From: DATAYF01 sp036272735 | Lineage (GTDB): Bacteria; Chloroflexota; Ktedonobacteria; Ktedonobacterales; Ktedonobacteraceae | NCBI GenBank assembly: GCA_036272735.1 | Contig: DATAYF010000786.1 | Coordinates: 1 to 10,305, forward strand | DNA: 10,305 bases | Direction of reading: 5' to 3' | Shown: in pieces, positions 1 to 6,299 of the stretch | How positions within the stretch are numbered: the stretch's first letter is position 1 | Layout of the letters: each line of letters begins with the position of its first letter | The notes under the pieces: generated by a model | What the model was told of the DNA's origin: nothing | The model's input: the letters and a program-made list of their open reading frames with translations, nothing else | Database searches by the model: none | Translations under genes and position numbers: made by a program

Positions 1-237
1 GAAAAGGCACTTGACCGATTGAGCGCGTACTTTCAGGAACTGGATCGCCAGGGGAGTTTACACATTCCCGATCCTCGCCTCTCAGCGCAGACTTTTTTGA
101 CCTTATTGCAAGGACAGATCATCGAGCGAGCACGTCTAGGAGCAGGACCCGCTCCGGCGAATGAAGAGATTGAGCATCATATTGATGCCTGTGTCACCTT
201 TTTCCTCGCGGCCCATCACTCCAATCGTCCTGATTAA
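1..237 (+). CDS. TetR-family transcriptional regulator, C-terminal part (5' truncated by window edge)
   Basis: The frame is open from base 1 to the TAA at 235-237, giving 78 residues. The gene begins outside the window. The visible pattern, 'LDRLSAYFQELDRQGSL' followed by a 'DPRLSAQTFLTLLQG' segment, matches the ligand-binding C-terminal domain of TetR regulators of the AefR-like type, where a 'rLaayl...G.L...DP..aA..F..ll' pattern is common. The N-terminal helix-turn-helix that would confirm the family is not in the window. Such proteins are usually dimeric repressors released by a small ligand; neither ligand nor target can be read from this fragment. A TTG at 19 could be mistaken for a start, but the frame continues upstream of it without a stop. 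Confidence 0.7.
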   Translation, partial: EKALDRLSAYFQELDRQGSLHIPDPRLSAQTFLTLLQGQIIERARLGAGPAPANEEIEHHIDACVTFFLAAHHSNRPD

Positions 238-337
238 GCGGCTTTTCCATCTCGACTTCCGAAAGATGCATGCCCAAAGGCAAGAGTAGCCGTGCGATAG
301 GTGCAGGAAGCCCTGACAGAACGCTTCCACTTGTTCG

Positions 338-350
338 GTTTAGTCTAAAC
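338..350. promoter_or_regulatory. 13-bp perfect palindrome, possible repressor operator
   Basis: GTTTAG-T-CTAAAC is a perfect inverted repeat with a single central base. It lies about 100 bp downstream of the TetR-type gene and just upstream of the promoter-like sequences for the RNase Z gene. The size and symmetry suit a dimeric repressor site. Assigning it to the upstream TetR protein is inference only, because most TetR proteins bind upstream of their own gene, which is out of view. Confidence 0.3.
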
Positions 351-373
351 GTCAAATGTATGAGTAAAGCGTG

Positions 374-412
374 TTTCCCCGCTTGGACGTGCATGGTATG
401 ATAATCTATACA
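374..412 (+). promoter_or_regulatory. Candidate sigma70-type promoter for the RNase Z gene
   Basis: Two overlapping readings are possible. One is an extended -10, TGGTATGAT (394-402), with a weak -35 (TTTCCC, 374-379) at 17 bp. The other is TTGGAC (383-388) with TATACA (407-412) at 18 bp. Either would start transcription 40-55 bp before the ATG at 460. No other good match was seen in the 238-459 gap. Confidence 0.35.
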
Positions 413-459
413 CGCGAGACGCTCGCCATTTTCTCAGATAGTTTTAGCCGGAAGGTTTC

Positions 460-1365
460 ATGATCGATATTTGCCTTTTAGGGACGTGTGGCATGATGCC
501 GTTGCCTGGACGCTGGCTCTCTTGCGCTCTTGTGCGCTGTGGTTCTACGTTAACCCTTTTCGATTGTGGTGAAGGGACGCAAGTGCCCTGGAAATCGCTT
601 GGGTGGGGTTTCCGCCAATTAGGGGCGATTTGTCTCACCCATATGCACGCGGACCATGTTGCGGGATTACCAGGGGTGCTATTTATGGTGGCCCACGCGG
701 GGCGTACAGAGCCGCTCGATATCTATGGTCCTGTTGGAACCGCCTATATTCTTGAAGGTCTACTGCGTCTGGCAGCCAATTTGCCTTTTCCTGTTCACAT
801 CCACGAATTAACAGGCAAAGCGCAATTCCCTTTGCCCGGCGGTCTGCAAGGGTCATCGATTGCAGCTGCCCATGGTATCCCTTGCCTGGCATACCATGTC
901 GAGCTACAACGCACCCCGCCTTTTCTGCCGGAAAAAGCGCAAGCACTTGGTCTGCCCGTTCAGCTCTGGTCACACCTCCAACGTGGCGAAACGCTGACAT
1001 ACCAGGGACAAACAATCACCCCCACCCAGGTGCTTGGCGAGCCACGCCGTGGCATCACGCTGGCTTTTATTACCGACACCCGCCCCACGCCAGCACTCAG
1101 CGCTTTCGCCCGTGATGTCGATCTCTTAATCTGCGAGAGCATGTACGATACTGCTGAAGACCTGCCACTTGCTCGCGCCAATGCACACATGATCTCAAGC
1201 GAGTCGGCGCGCATTGCGAAAGACGCGGGAGCACACGAATTGATCTTGACCCACTTTAGTCCGAAGATTTATGATCCTTCCCAGGCAGAAAAAGCGGCAC
1301 GTGCCGTCTTTCCTAAGACACGTGCCGCCAGAGATGGACTGATCGTTACCCTGCAATTCACTTAA
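460..1365 (+). CDS. rnz: Ribonuclease Z (tRNA 3' endonuclease)
   Basis: This is a metallo-beta-lactamase-fold endonuclease that cuts precursor tRNAs just after the discriminator base so that CCA can be added. The 301 residues match the short bacterial form (about 300-310 aa). Family motifs are in order: 'LGTCGMMPLPGRW' at 7-19, 'LFDCGEGTQ' at 33-41, then the zinc motif 'THMHADHVAGLPG' at 60-72. Expected metal ligands are all visible: H61, H63, D65, H66, H138, D206 and H265. H243 in 'NAHMISS' sits where the family has its conserved active-site histidine. The stretch at about 151-198 fits the family's tRNA-binding exosite insertion and 'PRRG' segment. The ATG follows GGAAGG (450-455) closely. 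The gene is apparently monocistronic and converges on a hydrolase gene with a 4-bp stop overlap. Single-copy housekeeping use is likely, but other MBL-fold hydrolases cannot be fully excluded. Confidence 0.92.
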   Translation: MIDICLLGTCGMMPLPGRWLSCALVRCGSTLTLFDCGEGTQVPWKSLGWGFRQLGAICLTHMHADHVAGLPGVLFMVAHAGRTEPLDIYGPVGTAYILEGLLRLAANLPFPVHIHELTGKAQFPLPGGLQGSSIAAAHGIPCLAYHVELQRTPPFLPEKAQALGLPVQLWSHLQRGETLTYQGQTITPTQVLGEPRRGITLAFITDTRPTPALSAFARDVDLLICESMYDTAEDLPLARANAHMISSESARIAKDAGAHELILTHFSPKIYDPSQAEKAARAVFPKTRAARDGLIVTLQFT

Positions 1366-2435
1366 CTCGCTTCTGACAACGGCGGGGGAAGAGTACGATG
1401 CGCTTCATCCTCTTGCTCCGGCGCTACCAATGGGGCCTTCTTGCGCAGGTAGTAATCGAAAAAATCCGAAACCTTTTTTACATACCCGGTGCGGTCCGTA
1501 AAGTAGGCACCACAATGATCCGTGTTAGGTAGCATCCATAGCTCTTTCGGTTTCCCAGCCGCCGCGTAGAGCAAAGGCGCATCGTGCGGATCAACAATGG
1601 TATCTTTTTCACCATGAATGAGAAGAACGGGGCGCGGCGCAATATGGGAAATATCACGCAACGGCTCAACTTGCGAAAAATGATAGCCTGCACGCAACCA
1701 CAGGAATGAATCAGTAACCCAATCGAAAATGATAAAGGGTAAATGCAACGTACGATTGACCGCGTAAGCAATGGGGCTACGATGCGTTGCAAAAGCGCTA
1801 TCAGCAACAACCGCCTCGACTTCATCGGTGCGAGCAGCCCCCATAATCGTCATTGCTGCTCCCATCGAATAGCCGATGGCACCAATCCTCGTCTCCGGCG
1901 TACGCTGCCGCACGTAGACGACTGCACCCAGAAAATCATTGATCTCGCGGTACCCCAGCGTAATTGGTTCGCCAACCAGTGCACCATGTCCATAATACTC
2001 AAATACCAATACATTATGACCGGCCCTCCACAAATGGGCGCAGATACCCAGCATATCGGCTCTTTTTCCACGATAGCCAGGACAGGCCAAAATGGTCGTG
2101 GTTGCTCCCGGAGATGGCACGTACCAGCCACTTACTTTGTGGTCACCATACAATGGCGCGAACTCTACCTCTTCTGCAGGCAGATTTAATTCAAACGGAG
2201 TAAAGGTGTAGATGTCATACAGCGTTTCCAGACGCTTGGGACGAATGAGGACATCAACGATGTACATACCAACAGCTATAATAGCCCCTATGATACCAGC
2301 ACTTCCACCAAGTACACCTAGCGACAGGCGTTTTACTAGTTTGTGATCGGATTTTCCATCTGGCGAATGTAACATCACATTAGCCAACCTTTCTAGGACA
2401 CGATTGGCATTACGACTTACGTTACTATATATCAT
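1362..2435 (-). CDS. Membrane-anchored alpha/beta hydrolase
   Basis: The longest frame gives 357 residues. One strongly hydrophobic helix (about 38-64) is followed by an alpha/beta-hydrolase domain (about 85-335). The catalytic triad is readable: nucleophile S190 in 'IGYSMG', D278 in 'IHGEKDTIVDP', and H307 in 'NTDHCG'. An oxyanion-hole region is suggested by 'LACPGYRGKRADM' near 116-128. This resembles the serine aminopeptidase/BAAT-like hydrolases often annotated only as alpha/beta hydrolase; the substrate cannot be told. The start is uncertain. The ATG at 2435 has no Shine-Dalgarno and lies inside promoter-like sequence. A GTG (2378) or ATG (2375) at residues 20/21 follows AAAGG (2388-2392), which is more convincing and keeps the membrane helix. 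The C-terminal tail (336-357) is acidic and proline-rich. The gene is divergent from the DUF1634-TauE gene and convergent with rnz. Confidence 0.85.
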   Translation of the reverse strand: MIYSNVSRNANRVLERLANVMLHSPDGKSDHKLVKRLSLGVLGGSAGIIGAIIAVGMYIVDVLIRPKRLETLYDIYTFTPFELNLPAEEVEFAPLYGDHKVSGWYVPSPGATTTILACPGYRGKRADMLGICAHLWRAGHNVLVFEYYGHGALVGEPITLGYREINDFLGAVVYVRQRTPETRIGAIGYSMGAAMTIMGAARTDEVEAVVADSAFATHRSPIAYAVNRTLHLPFIIFDWVTDSFLWLRAGYHFSQVEPLRDISHIAPRPVLLIHGEKDTIVDPHDAPLLYAAAGKPKELWMLPNTDHCGAYFTDRTGYVKKVSDFFDYYLRKKAPLVAPEQEDEAHRTLPPPLSEAS

Positions 2436-2453
2436 ACACTATTTTAAACACAA
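2426..2453 (-). promoter_or_regulatory. Candidate promoter for the alpha/beta hydrolase gene
   Basis: Read on the minus strand, TTGTGT (2453-2448) and TATATA (2431-2426) are separated by 16 bp. Transcription from here would begin near 2419, downstream of the longest-frame ATG at 2435. It would leave about a 40-nt leader before the AAAGG-preceded GTG/ATG at 2378/2375. The match is modest. Confidence 0.3.
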
Positions 2454-2545
2454 GTTCACCCCCAATCTCATCCCTAAAACGATCATCAGGCAAAAACCCG
2501 CGCCGTATCATTCCTTCAGATTATCATTTTCATCAGATCTATACA

Positions 2546-2575
2546 TTGGAATAATATAAAAAAATCGTCTACACT
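2546..2575 (+). promoter_or_regulatory. Candidate promoter for the DUF1634-TauE gene
   Basis: TTGGAA (2546-2551) and TACACT (2570-2575) are spaced 18 bp apart in an AT-rich stretch of the 290-bp divergent intergenic region. Both elements are imperfect. Transcription would start near 2582, leaving a leader of about 145 nt before the ATG at 2726. Confidence 0.28.
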
Positions 2576-2654
2576 ATGAGCAGGCAAAACTTTATGATGT
2601 TTTTCTTCGTGATAGCACTGAATAATGCCTACGCATCCCAACAATTGGCGGGTA

Positions 2655-2666
2655 ATGAAATTTCAT
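2655..2666. promoter_or_regulatory. 12-bp perfect palindrome, possible operator
   Basis: ATGAAATTTCAT is self-complementary over 12 bp and lies 60 bp before the DUF1634-TauE start, downstream of the candidate promoter. Its position would suit a repressor roadblock site. A short AT-rich palindrome can also occur by chance, so no regulator is proposed. Confidence 0.22.
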
Positions 2667-2725
2667 ACAGCATTTAAATAGACGTGTTACGCAACATCGC
2701 GTAGACAACTACCAAGAGGATTTCT

Positions 2726-4030
2726 ATGCAGAAAGCAACACACCATGCTCATACGAGCACGACAACCGAACCGCACCAACCACAACCCGGAACGAAAACC
2801 AACGATGTAACAAACGTCATCCTCAGCTGGATTCTTCAGGGGGGCGTTATTCTGAGCGCAGCCGTTATTCTTCTCGGTTTCATTTTGCTTCCAACACATC
2901 CCGGTGGGCTCTCGCTTGAGCGGTTACTGCATTTTCCACAATCGTTCTCCGCGTTACTCACGGGCCTGCAACAACTTCATCCACAATCCATCATCACGCT
3001 CGGTCTCTTACTGCTCATTGCCACACCCGTCGTGCGTGTCGCGGCATCTATTGTTATTTTCGCGCTCGAACACGACCGCACCTACGTCGTTATTACCGCC
3101 ATTGTACTGATTATTCTGCTGTTCAGCATCTTCTTTGTCGGCGGCAATAACAGCACGCAGATACACAATATCAACGCGTTCCACTTCTCTCTCTGGACCA
3201 TCCTCTTCATTTTCCTTGGAGCCATTGTAGCTGGAATGCTCGGTTCGCTGGTTGGACTTGGCGGAGGTGTGTTGATCGTCCCACTGCTCACGCTCGTCTT
3301 TGGGCTACCCATTCCGTTTGCCATCGGTGCCAGCATTATCTCAGTCATCGCAACCTCCAGCGGTGCCGCAGCCGCGTACGTGCGCGACCACATCACCAAC
3401 CTGCGCATCGGCATGTTTCTGGAGATCGCTACCACGATTGGCGCGATTAGCGGTGCCTTCTTAGCCGCATACCTGGCACCCGGCCTCCTTTCGGTCATCT
3501 TCGGAGTCATTCTACTGATCTCGGTCGCCCCCTTAATTTTTAAGATGGGCGAGGAGCTCCCGCAGAACGTCAAAAACGACACGCTCGCAAAATGGCTTCA
3601 CCTTTCTGGGAGCTACCCGGATCATCGCCTTGGCAAAGAAGTTTCCTATCAGGTGACTCGTACTCCCTTTGGACTGGTCATGATGTATGTTGCCGGTGCT
3701 ATTTCTGGATTACTGGGCATTGGTAGCGGAACCTTTAAAGTCCTGGCGTTAGATACGATGATGCGCTTACCGATCAAGGTTTCTACAACAACGAGCAACT
3801 TTATGATTGGAGTCACGGCGGCAGCAAGCGCGGGCATCTACTTCTCACGCGGTGATATTCCTCCCCTGGTTGCGGCTCCGGTCGCACTCGGTATCTTGAT
3901 CGGTGCCATGGGTGGTGCACGTTTGCTTCCACACATCAGTAATAAAGGGCTACGGATCGTCTTTATGGTCGTGATCATTGCCAGCGCGGGCGAGATGATT
4001 CTGAAAGGCGTTGGTATCGCTGGTCTCTAG
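2726..4030 (+). CDS. DUF1634-TauE/SafE fusion membrane protein (probable anion/sulfonate permease)
   Basis: The 434 residues show two parts. Residues 27-140 carry three hydrophobic helices (about 31-55, 88-112, 119-138), with 'GGVILSAAVILLGFIL' and 'TPVVRVAAS' (100-108), the pattern I associate with DUF1634 (PF07843). Residues about 150-434 are a TauE/SafE permease (COG0730 type) with its internal duplication: 'GMLGSLVGLGGG' ending at G181, and the degenerate second copy 'GLLGIGSG' ending at G335. A hydrophilic segment (about 274-312) separates the halves. TauE/SafE members are thought to export sulfite, sulfoacetate or related anions; the substrate here is unknown. DUF1634 is usually a separate small protein encoded beside a TauE/SafE gene, so this looks like a natural fusion. 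The N-terminus (1-26) is His/Thr/Pro-rich and polar. The start follows AGAGGA at a normal distance. The gene is apparently transcribed alone, with a long hairpin behind it. Confidence 0.85.
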   Translation: MQKATHHAHTSTTTEPHQPQPGTKTNDVTNVILSWILQGGVILSAAVILLGFILLPTHPGGLSLERLLHFPQSFSALLTGLQQLHPQSIITLGLLLLIATPVVRVAASIVIFALEHDRTYVVITAIVLIILLFSIFFVGGNNSTQIHNINAFHFSLWTILFIFLGAIVAGMLGSLVGLGGGVLIVPLLTLVFGLPIPFAIGASIISVIATSSGAAAAYVRDHITNLRIGMFLEIATTIGAISGAFLAAYLAPGLLSVIFGVILLISVAPLIFKMGEELPQNVKNDTLAKWLHLSGSYPDHRLGKEVSYQVTRTPFGLVMMYVAGAISGLLGIGSGTFKVLALDTMMRLPIKVSTTTSNFMIGVTAAASAGIYFSRGDIPPLVAAPVALGILIGAMGGARLLPHISNKGLRIVFMVVIIASAGEMILKGVGIAGL

Positions 4031-4052
4031 TGGCGTGGCCATGAAATACATT

Positions 4053-4104
4053 GGCGACGCCCTGGTAACCCAAAGTAGCTATTTTGGGTTACCAGGGCGT
4101 CGCC
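4053..4104. terminator. Perfect 22-bp hairpin after the DUF1634-TauE gene, probable terminator
   Basis: Arms 4053-4074 and 4083-4104 are perfectly complementary over 22 bp around an 8-nt loop (4075-4082). The loop can add a T-A pair after a G-U wobble. It begins 22 bp after the stop codon, where a terminator is expected. However, neither side has a proper U-tract: downstream reads GTATCTTCTC. Function as a terminator or mRNA-stabilising stem is therefore inferred from position and stem strength. Confidence 0.6.
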
Positions 4105-4271
4105 GTATCTTCTCAAAAAACGTGAAAAAATACCCGTGGATATGCATCCACCCTTGCGTATGTGCAATAGTATAGATATGCTGTTCGGGTGAACGGAACC
4201 TTTTTGCTGGTAAAGCTGTTAGAATAAATGAGGGACACGTGTATTCCTAAAATTCAGAGAATTGGACCGCT

Positions 4272-5930
4272 ATGCCGAAATACCCTGTGACAACCAAAAA
4301 CAACCACTTCGGTCATCTGCCAAAATCAGCGTGGATGGCACCGAGAAATCGCAATAGCCACTGGCCCACATACGAAAAAACGTCATCCTATAAGGAGACG
4401 TTGCAACGACTTATTCCCCTGTTCTGGTCAATCCCCGCGTTCGTACTTGCGTACATAAGCGGGCTCTACCTTTTCTCTAGCACCGCGTTTAGCAACCTGG
4501 TCACAGTCATTATTAATATCGGTCTTGACCCACTACGCGCCCAACTTGTTTGCGCGCTGGTCATGACCATAGGTGCGGCTGTGATAGGGGCATGCCTGGG
4601 ACGCCGTCGTCTGGCGGCTTTGCTCGGTGCCAGTCTCGTTTTTCTGTCAAACTACCTCGCAAACTTTATCACGACACAAACCCAACCGGTTCGTAATCCT
4701 GGCGGACTTATCGAGCCACTTAATAGCACGACCCTTGTCCATACTTCCGTGATTATGGTGGGACTTGGCATTGCTTGCGCCTTTGTTGGTATGGCAATTG
4801 GCGCTGCACTCGGCGAAGTACTGCTCGACCCGTTGTATCAACTATACCGCTACACATGGCGACGCCTCATCGTCTGGTTGCCAATGAGCAAACAGCGCCT
4901 CTACACCATCGTCTCAACACCCACTCCCAGGCTTGGGCGTCCGTTGGCCCTGGCGACGAAATGGATTGGCGTCGCACTGGTGATTGTACTCTTCGTCCTC
5001 GTAAGCCAATCAAGCGATCTGTTCCTTTTCTCACCGGATGTCGGCCTGCACGCGCTTCCCATCGTCCACAGCATTGCGACGGGACTGCCATCTCACGGAA
5101 CCGTAAAACAAGGGAGTTTTACGAGTTCTGCACTTCATGGGCAGCGCAAAAACTTTATGGTCTACTTACCACCTTCCTACAACACACCGCTAGGTCGTAA
5201 CAAGTATTATCCTACCCTCTACCTCCTGCACGGCTCTCCTGGTACGGACATTGACTGGGTCAAAGGCGGCAAAGCTACCGCATCAGCGGATACCCTTATT
5301 GACACGCACCGTATGCCAGAGACGATTATTATTATGCCGGACGGGAATGGTCGCGCCAAAGAAACGAGCGAATGGGGCAATAGCGGCGATCAACGACAAT
5401 TGATTGAAAATTACGTTGCCTACGATCTCGTGAATTATGTAGACCAGCACTACCGTACCCTGCCCGATACTGGTGATCGCGCTATCGGTGGCCTCTCGAT
5501 GGGGGGTTTCGGTGCCATGAACATCGCGATCCATCACCCCAACGTTTTTGGCAGCGTCATCTCGCTGGGTGGGTATTACCGTGCAGCAGAGATGATTTGG
5601 GGAAACAACCCGACCTACCGGGCCATGAATAGTCCTCTCTATACACTGCCTAACACCCCGGCTGCCTGGAAATTGCACATATACCTGGGCGCTGCCACCA
5701 AAGATCAGCCGTACTATACCGATACGCGCCAGTTCGCACAAGAACTTGATCGCTTGCATATTCCTTACCATTTCGACTTGGAGCATGGCTATCATGCCTG
5801 GCATATCTGGGAAGTACAAATGTATAAGGCATTGAGTTGGATACCGTGGGAGGCGACGACCAACAATAACAAGCTAAAAACCAACCCCCACAACAAAATT
5901 GTCTCCTTTGCACCACCTGTAAAATTTTAA
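4272..5930 (+). CDS. Polytopic membrane protein with C-terminal esterase D/antigen 85-type hydrolase domain
   Basis: 552 residues. The N-terminal half has about five hydrophobic helices (near 50-70, 91-110, 113-132, 157-185, 231-250). The C-terminal half (about 280-530) is a putative-esterase alpha/beta hydrolase (PF00756 type). It begins 'GQRKNFMVYLPPSY' and continues 'YPTLYLLHGSPG' (313-324). The nucleophile is S409 in 'GGLSMGGFGAM', the acid probably D478 in 'LGAATKDQPY', and the base H508 in 'HGYHAWHIW'. With a positive N-terminus inside and five crossings, the hydrolase domain would face outside; this is inference. The fold is shared by feruloyl esterases, S-formylglutathione hydrolases and mycolyltransferases. 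The outward, anchored position suggests work on an envelope or extracellular ester, but the substrate is unknown. The Shine-Dalgarno before the ATG is weak (AGAGAA, 11 nt away), so a later start is possible. The last 25 residues are polar and Asn/Lys-rich. No neighbour is close enough to share an operon. Confidence 0.8.
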   Translation: MPKYPVTTKNNHFGHLPKSAWMAPRNRNSHWPTYEKTSSYKETLQRLIPLFWSIPAFVLAYISGLYLFSSTAFSNLVTVIINIGLDPLRAQLVCALVMTIGAAVIGACLGRRRLAALLGASLVFLSNYLANFITTQTQPVRNPGGLIEPLNSTTLVHTSVIMVGLGIACAFVGMAIGAALGEVLLDPLYQLYRYTWRRLIVWLPMSKQRLYTIVSTPTPRLGRPLALATKWIGVALVIVLFVLVSQSSDLFLFSPDVGLHALPIVHSIATGLPSHGTVKQGSFTSSALHGQRKNFMVYLPPSYNTPLGRNKYYPTLYLLHGSPGTDIDWVKGGKATASADTLIDTHRMPETIIIMPDGNGRAKETSEWGNSGDQRQLIENYVAYDLVNYVDQHYRTLPDTGDRAIGGLSMGGFGAMNIAIHHPNVFGSVISLGGYYRAAEMIWGNNPTYRAMNSPLYTLPNTPAAWKLHIYLGAATKDQPYYTDTRQFAQELDRLHIPYHFDLEHGYHAWHIWEVQMYKALSWIPWEATTNNNKLKTNPHNKIVSFAPPVKF

Positions 5931-6128
5931 ATCATGGCGGTGTGGATTGGCGGCTTGCGGTCACCAATTCACATCACCATATCATCCCTCCGCTTGCTAT
6001 TCATTCATCTCCCACGAATCAGTTTTTTCTCAAACTTTACAGTATCTTGCAGATTTCCTGATGCTTATACAAAAAGTTGTGTTTATACTCATCATGAATA
6101 GCAATGTCCTCGCAAATCACGATAGGAG
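5931..6128. other. Non-coding gap after the esterase gene
   Basis: This is the first part of a 517-bp stretch without a convincing long gene. I see no strong terminator directly behind the esterase gene; only weak stems such as ATTGG/CCAAT near 5945-5970 occur. A TTG-started frame at 5947-6132 has no ribosome-binding site and is not called. The rest of the stretch, from 6129, holds the promoter, leader ORF and hairpins listed separately. Confidence 0.5.
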
Positions 6129-6158
6129 TTGACAACCACATCTTTTGTACTGTATAGT
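6129..6158 (+). promoter_or_regulatory. Strong sigma70-type promoter upstream of the sulfate-activation operon
   Basis: A consensus -35 TTGACA (6129-6134) and a near-consensus -10 TATAGT (6153-6158) are spaced 18 bp apart, the best promoter match in the window. Transcription would start near 6165, about 280 nt before the first operon gene, with a terminator-like hairpin in between. The unit may therefore be an attenuated operon leader or a separate small RNA. Confidence 0.65.
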
Positions 6159-6172
6159 TGGAAGAGATAGTC

Positions 6173-6259
6173 ATGTATGTTGATCAACTAAGTCAACAAA
6201 AGCATGTGCGTCTATCTGGAGGCAATGACGCTTCCTGGTCGGGGGTACACTGGCGGTGA
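6173..6259 (+). CDS. Possible 28-residue leader peptide
   Basis: An ATG at 6173 opens 28 codons ending at the TGA at 6257-6259. The start lies about 8 nt after the predicted transcription start of the strong promoter, so translation would be nearly leaderless. A GGAAGAG at 6160-6166 would serve as a ribosome-binding site only if transcription starts earlier than predicted. The peptide is polar (begins 'MYVDQLSQQKHV', ends 'WSGVHWR') with no membrane segment and no cysteine. Its stop lies in the loop of the terminator-like hairpin (6237-6271), so a translating ribosome would cover the hairpin's 5' arm. That geometry is suggestive of translation-coupled attenuation, but an ORF this short can arise by chance. 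Confidence 0.3.
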   Translation: MYVDQLSQQKHVRLSGGNDASWSGVHWR

Positions 6260-6277
6260 GCACCCCCGACCTCTTTT
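6237..6277 (+). terminator. Intrinsic terminator or attenuator in the operon leader
   Basis: GGTCGGGGGT (6237-6246) pairs perfectly with ACCCCCGACC (6262-6271) around a 15-nt loop, and TCTTTT follows (6272-6277). A GC-rich 10-bp stem plus a short U-run is a good intrinsic terminator. It lies about 72 nt after the predicted start site of the 6129-6158 promoter and 170 bp before the beta-propeller gene. Transcription of the operon must either read through it conditionally or start at a later promoter that I could not identify. Confidence 0.6.
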
Positions 6278-6287
6278 CCCTCGACTT

Positions 6288-6299
6288 AGCAGCGCTGCT
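6288..6299. promoter_or_regulatory. 12-bp perfect palindrome AGCAGCGCTGCT
   Basis: It lies just after the leader terminator and before the beta-propeller gene. It could be an operator for a dimeric regulator of a downstream promoter, or simply chance. Another short hairpin, CGCTC/GAGCG (6334-6338 and 6345-6349), follows. The remainder to 6447 shows no clear promoter. Confidence 0.2.

Noticed and set aside
3082..3582. 166-codon antisense frame inside the DUF1634-TauE gene
   Set aside because: Composition reflects the complement of hydrophobic-helix codons; no domain seen and the sense frame is clearly a permease.
4136..4151. GTGGAT-ATGC-ATCCAC hairpin upstream of the esterase gene
   Set aside because: A 6-bp stem without a U-tract or clear placement relative to a promoter; too short to call as a regulatory element.
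5283..5819. 178-codon antisense frame inside the esterase gene
   Set aside because: It lies wholly over the catalytic domain with its triad on the plus strand and shows no recognisable features.
5947..6132. 61-codon TTG-started frame in the gap after the esterase gene
   Set aside because: No ribosome-binding site, no recognisable domain, and it runs into the -35 element of the strong promoter at 6129.
6165..6277. SAM, T-box, TPP or cobalamin riboswitch in the sulfate operon leader
   Set aside because: I looked for their conserved core sequences and found none. The predicted leader before the hairpin (about 70 nt) is also too short for a T-box or cobalamin element.
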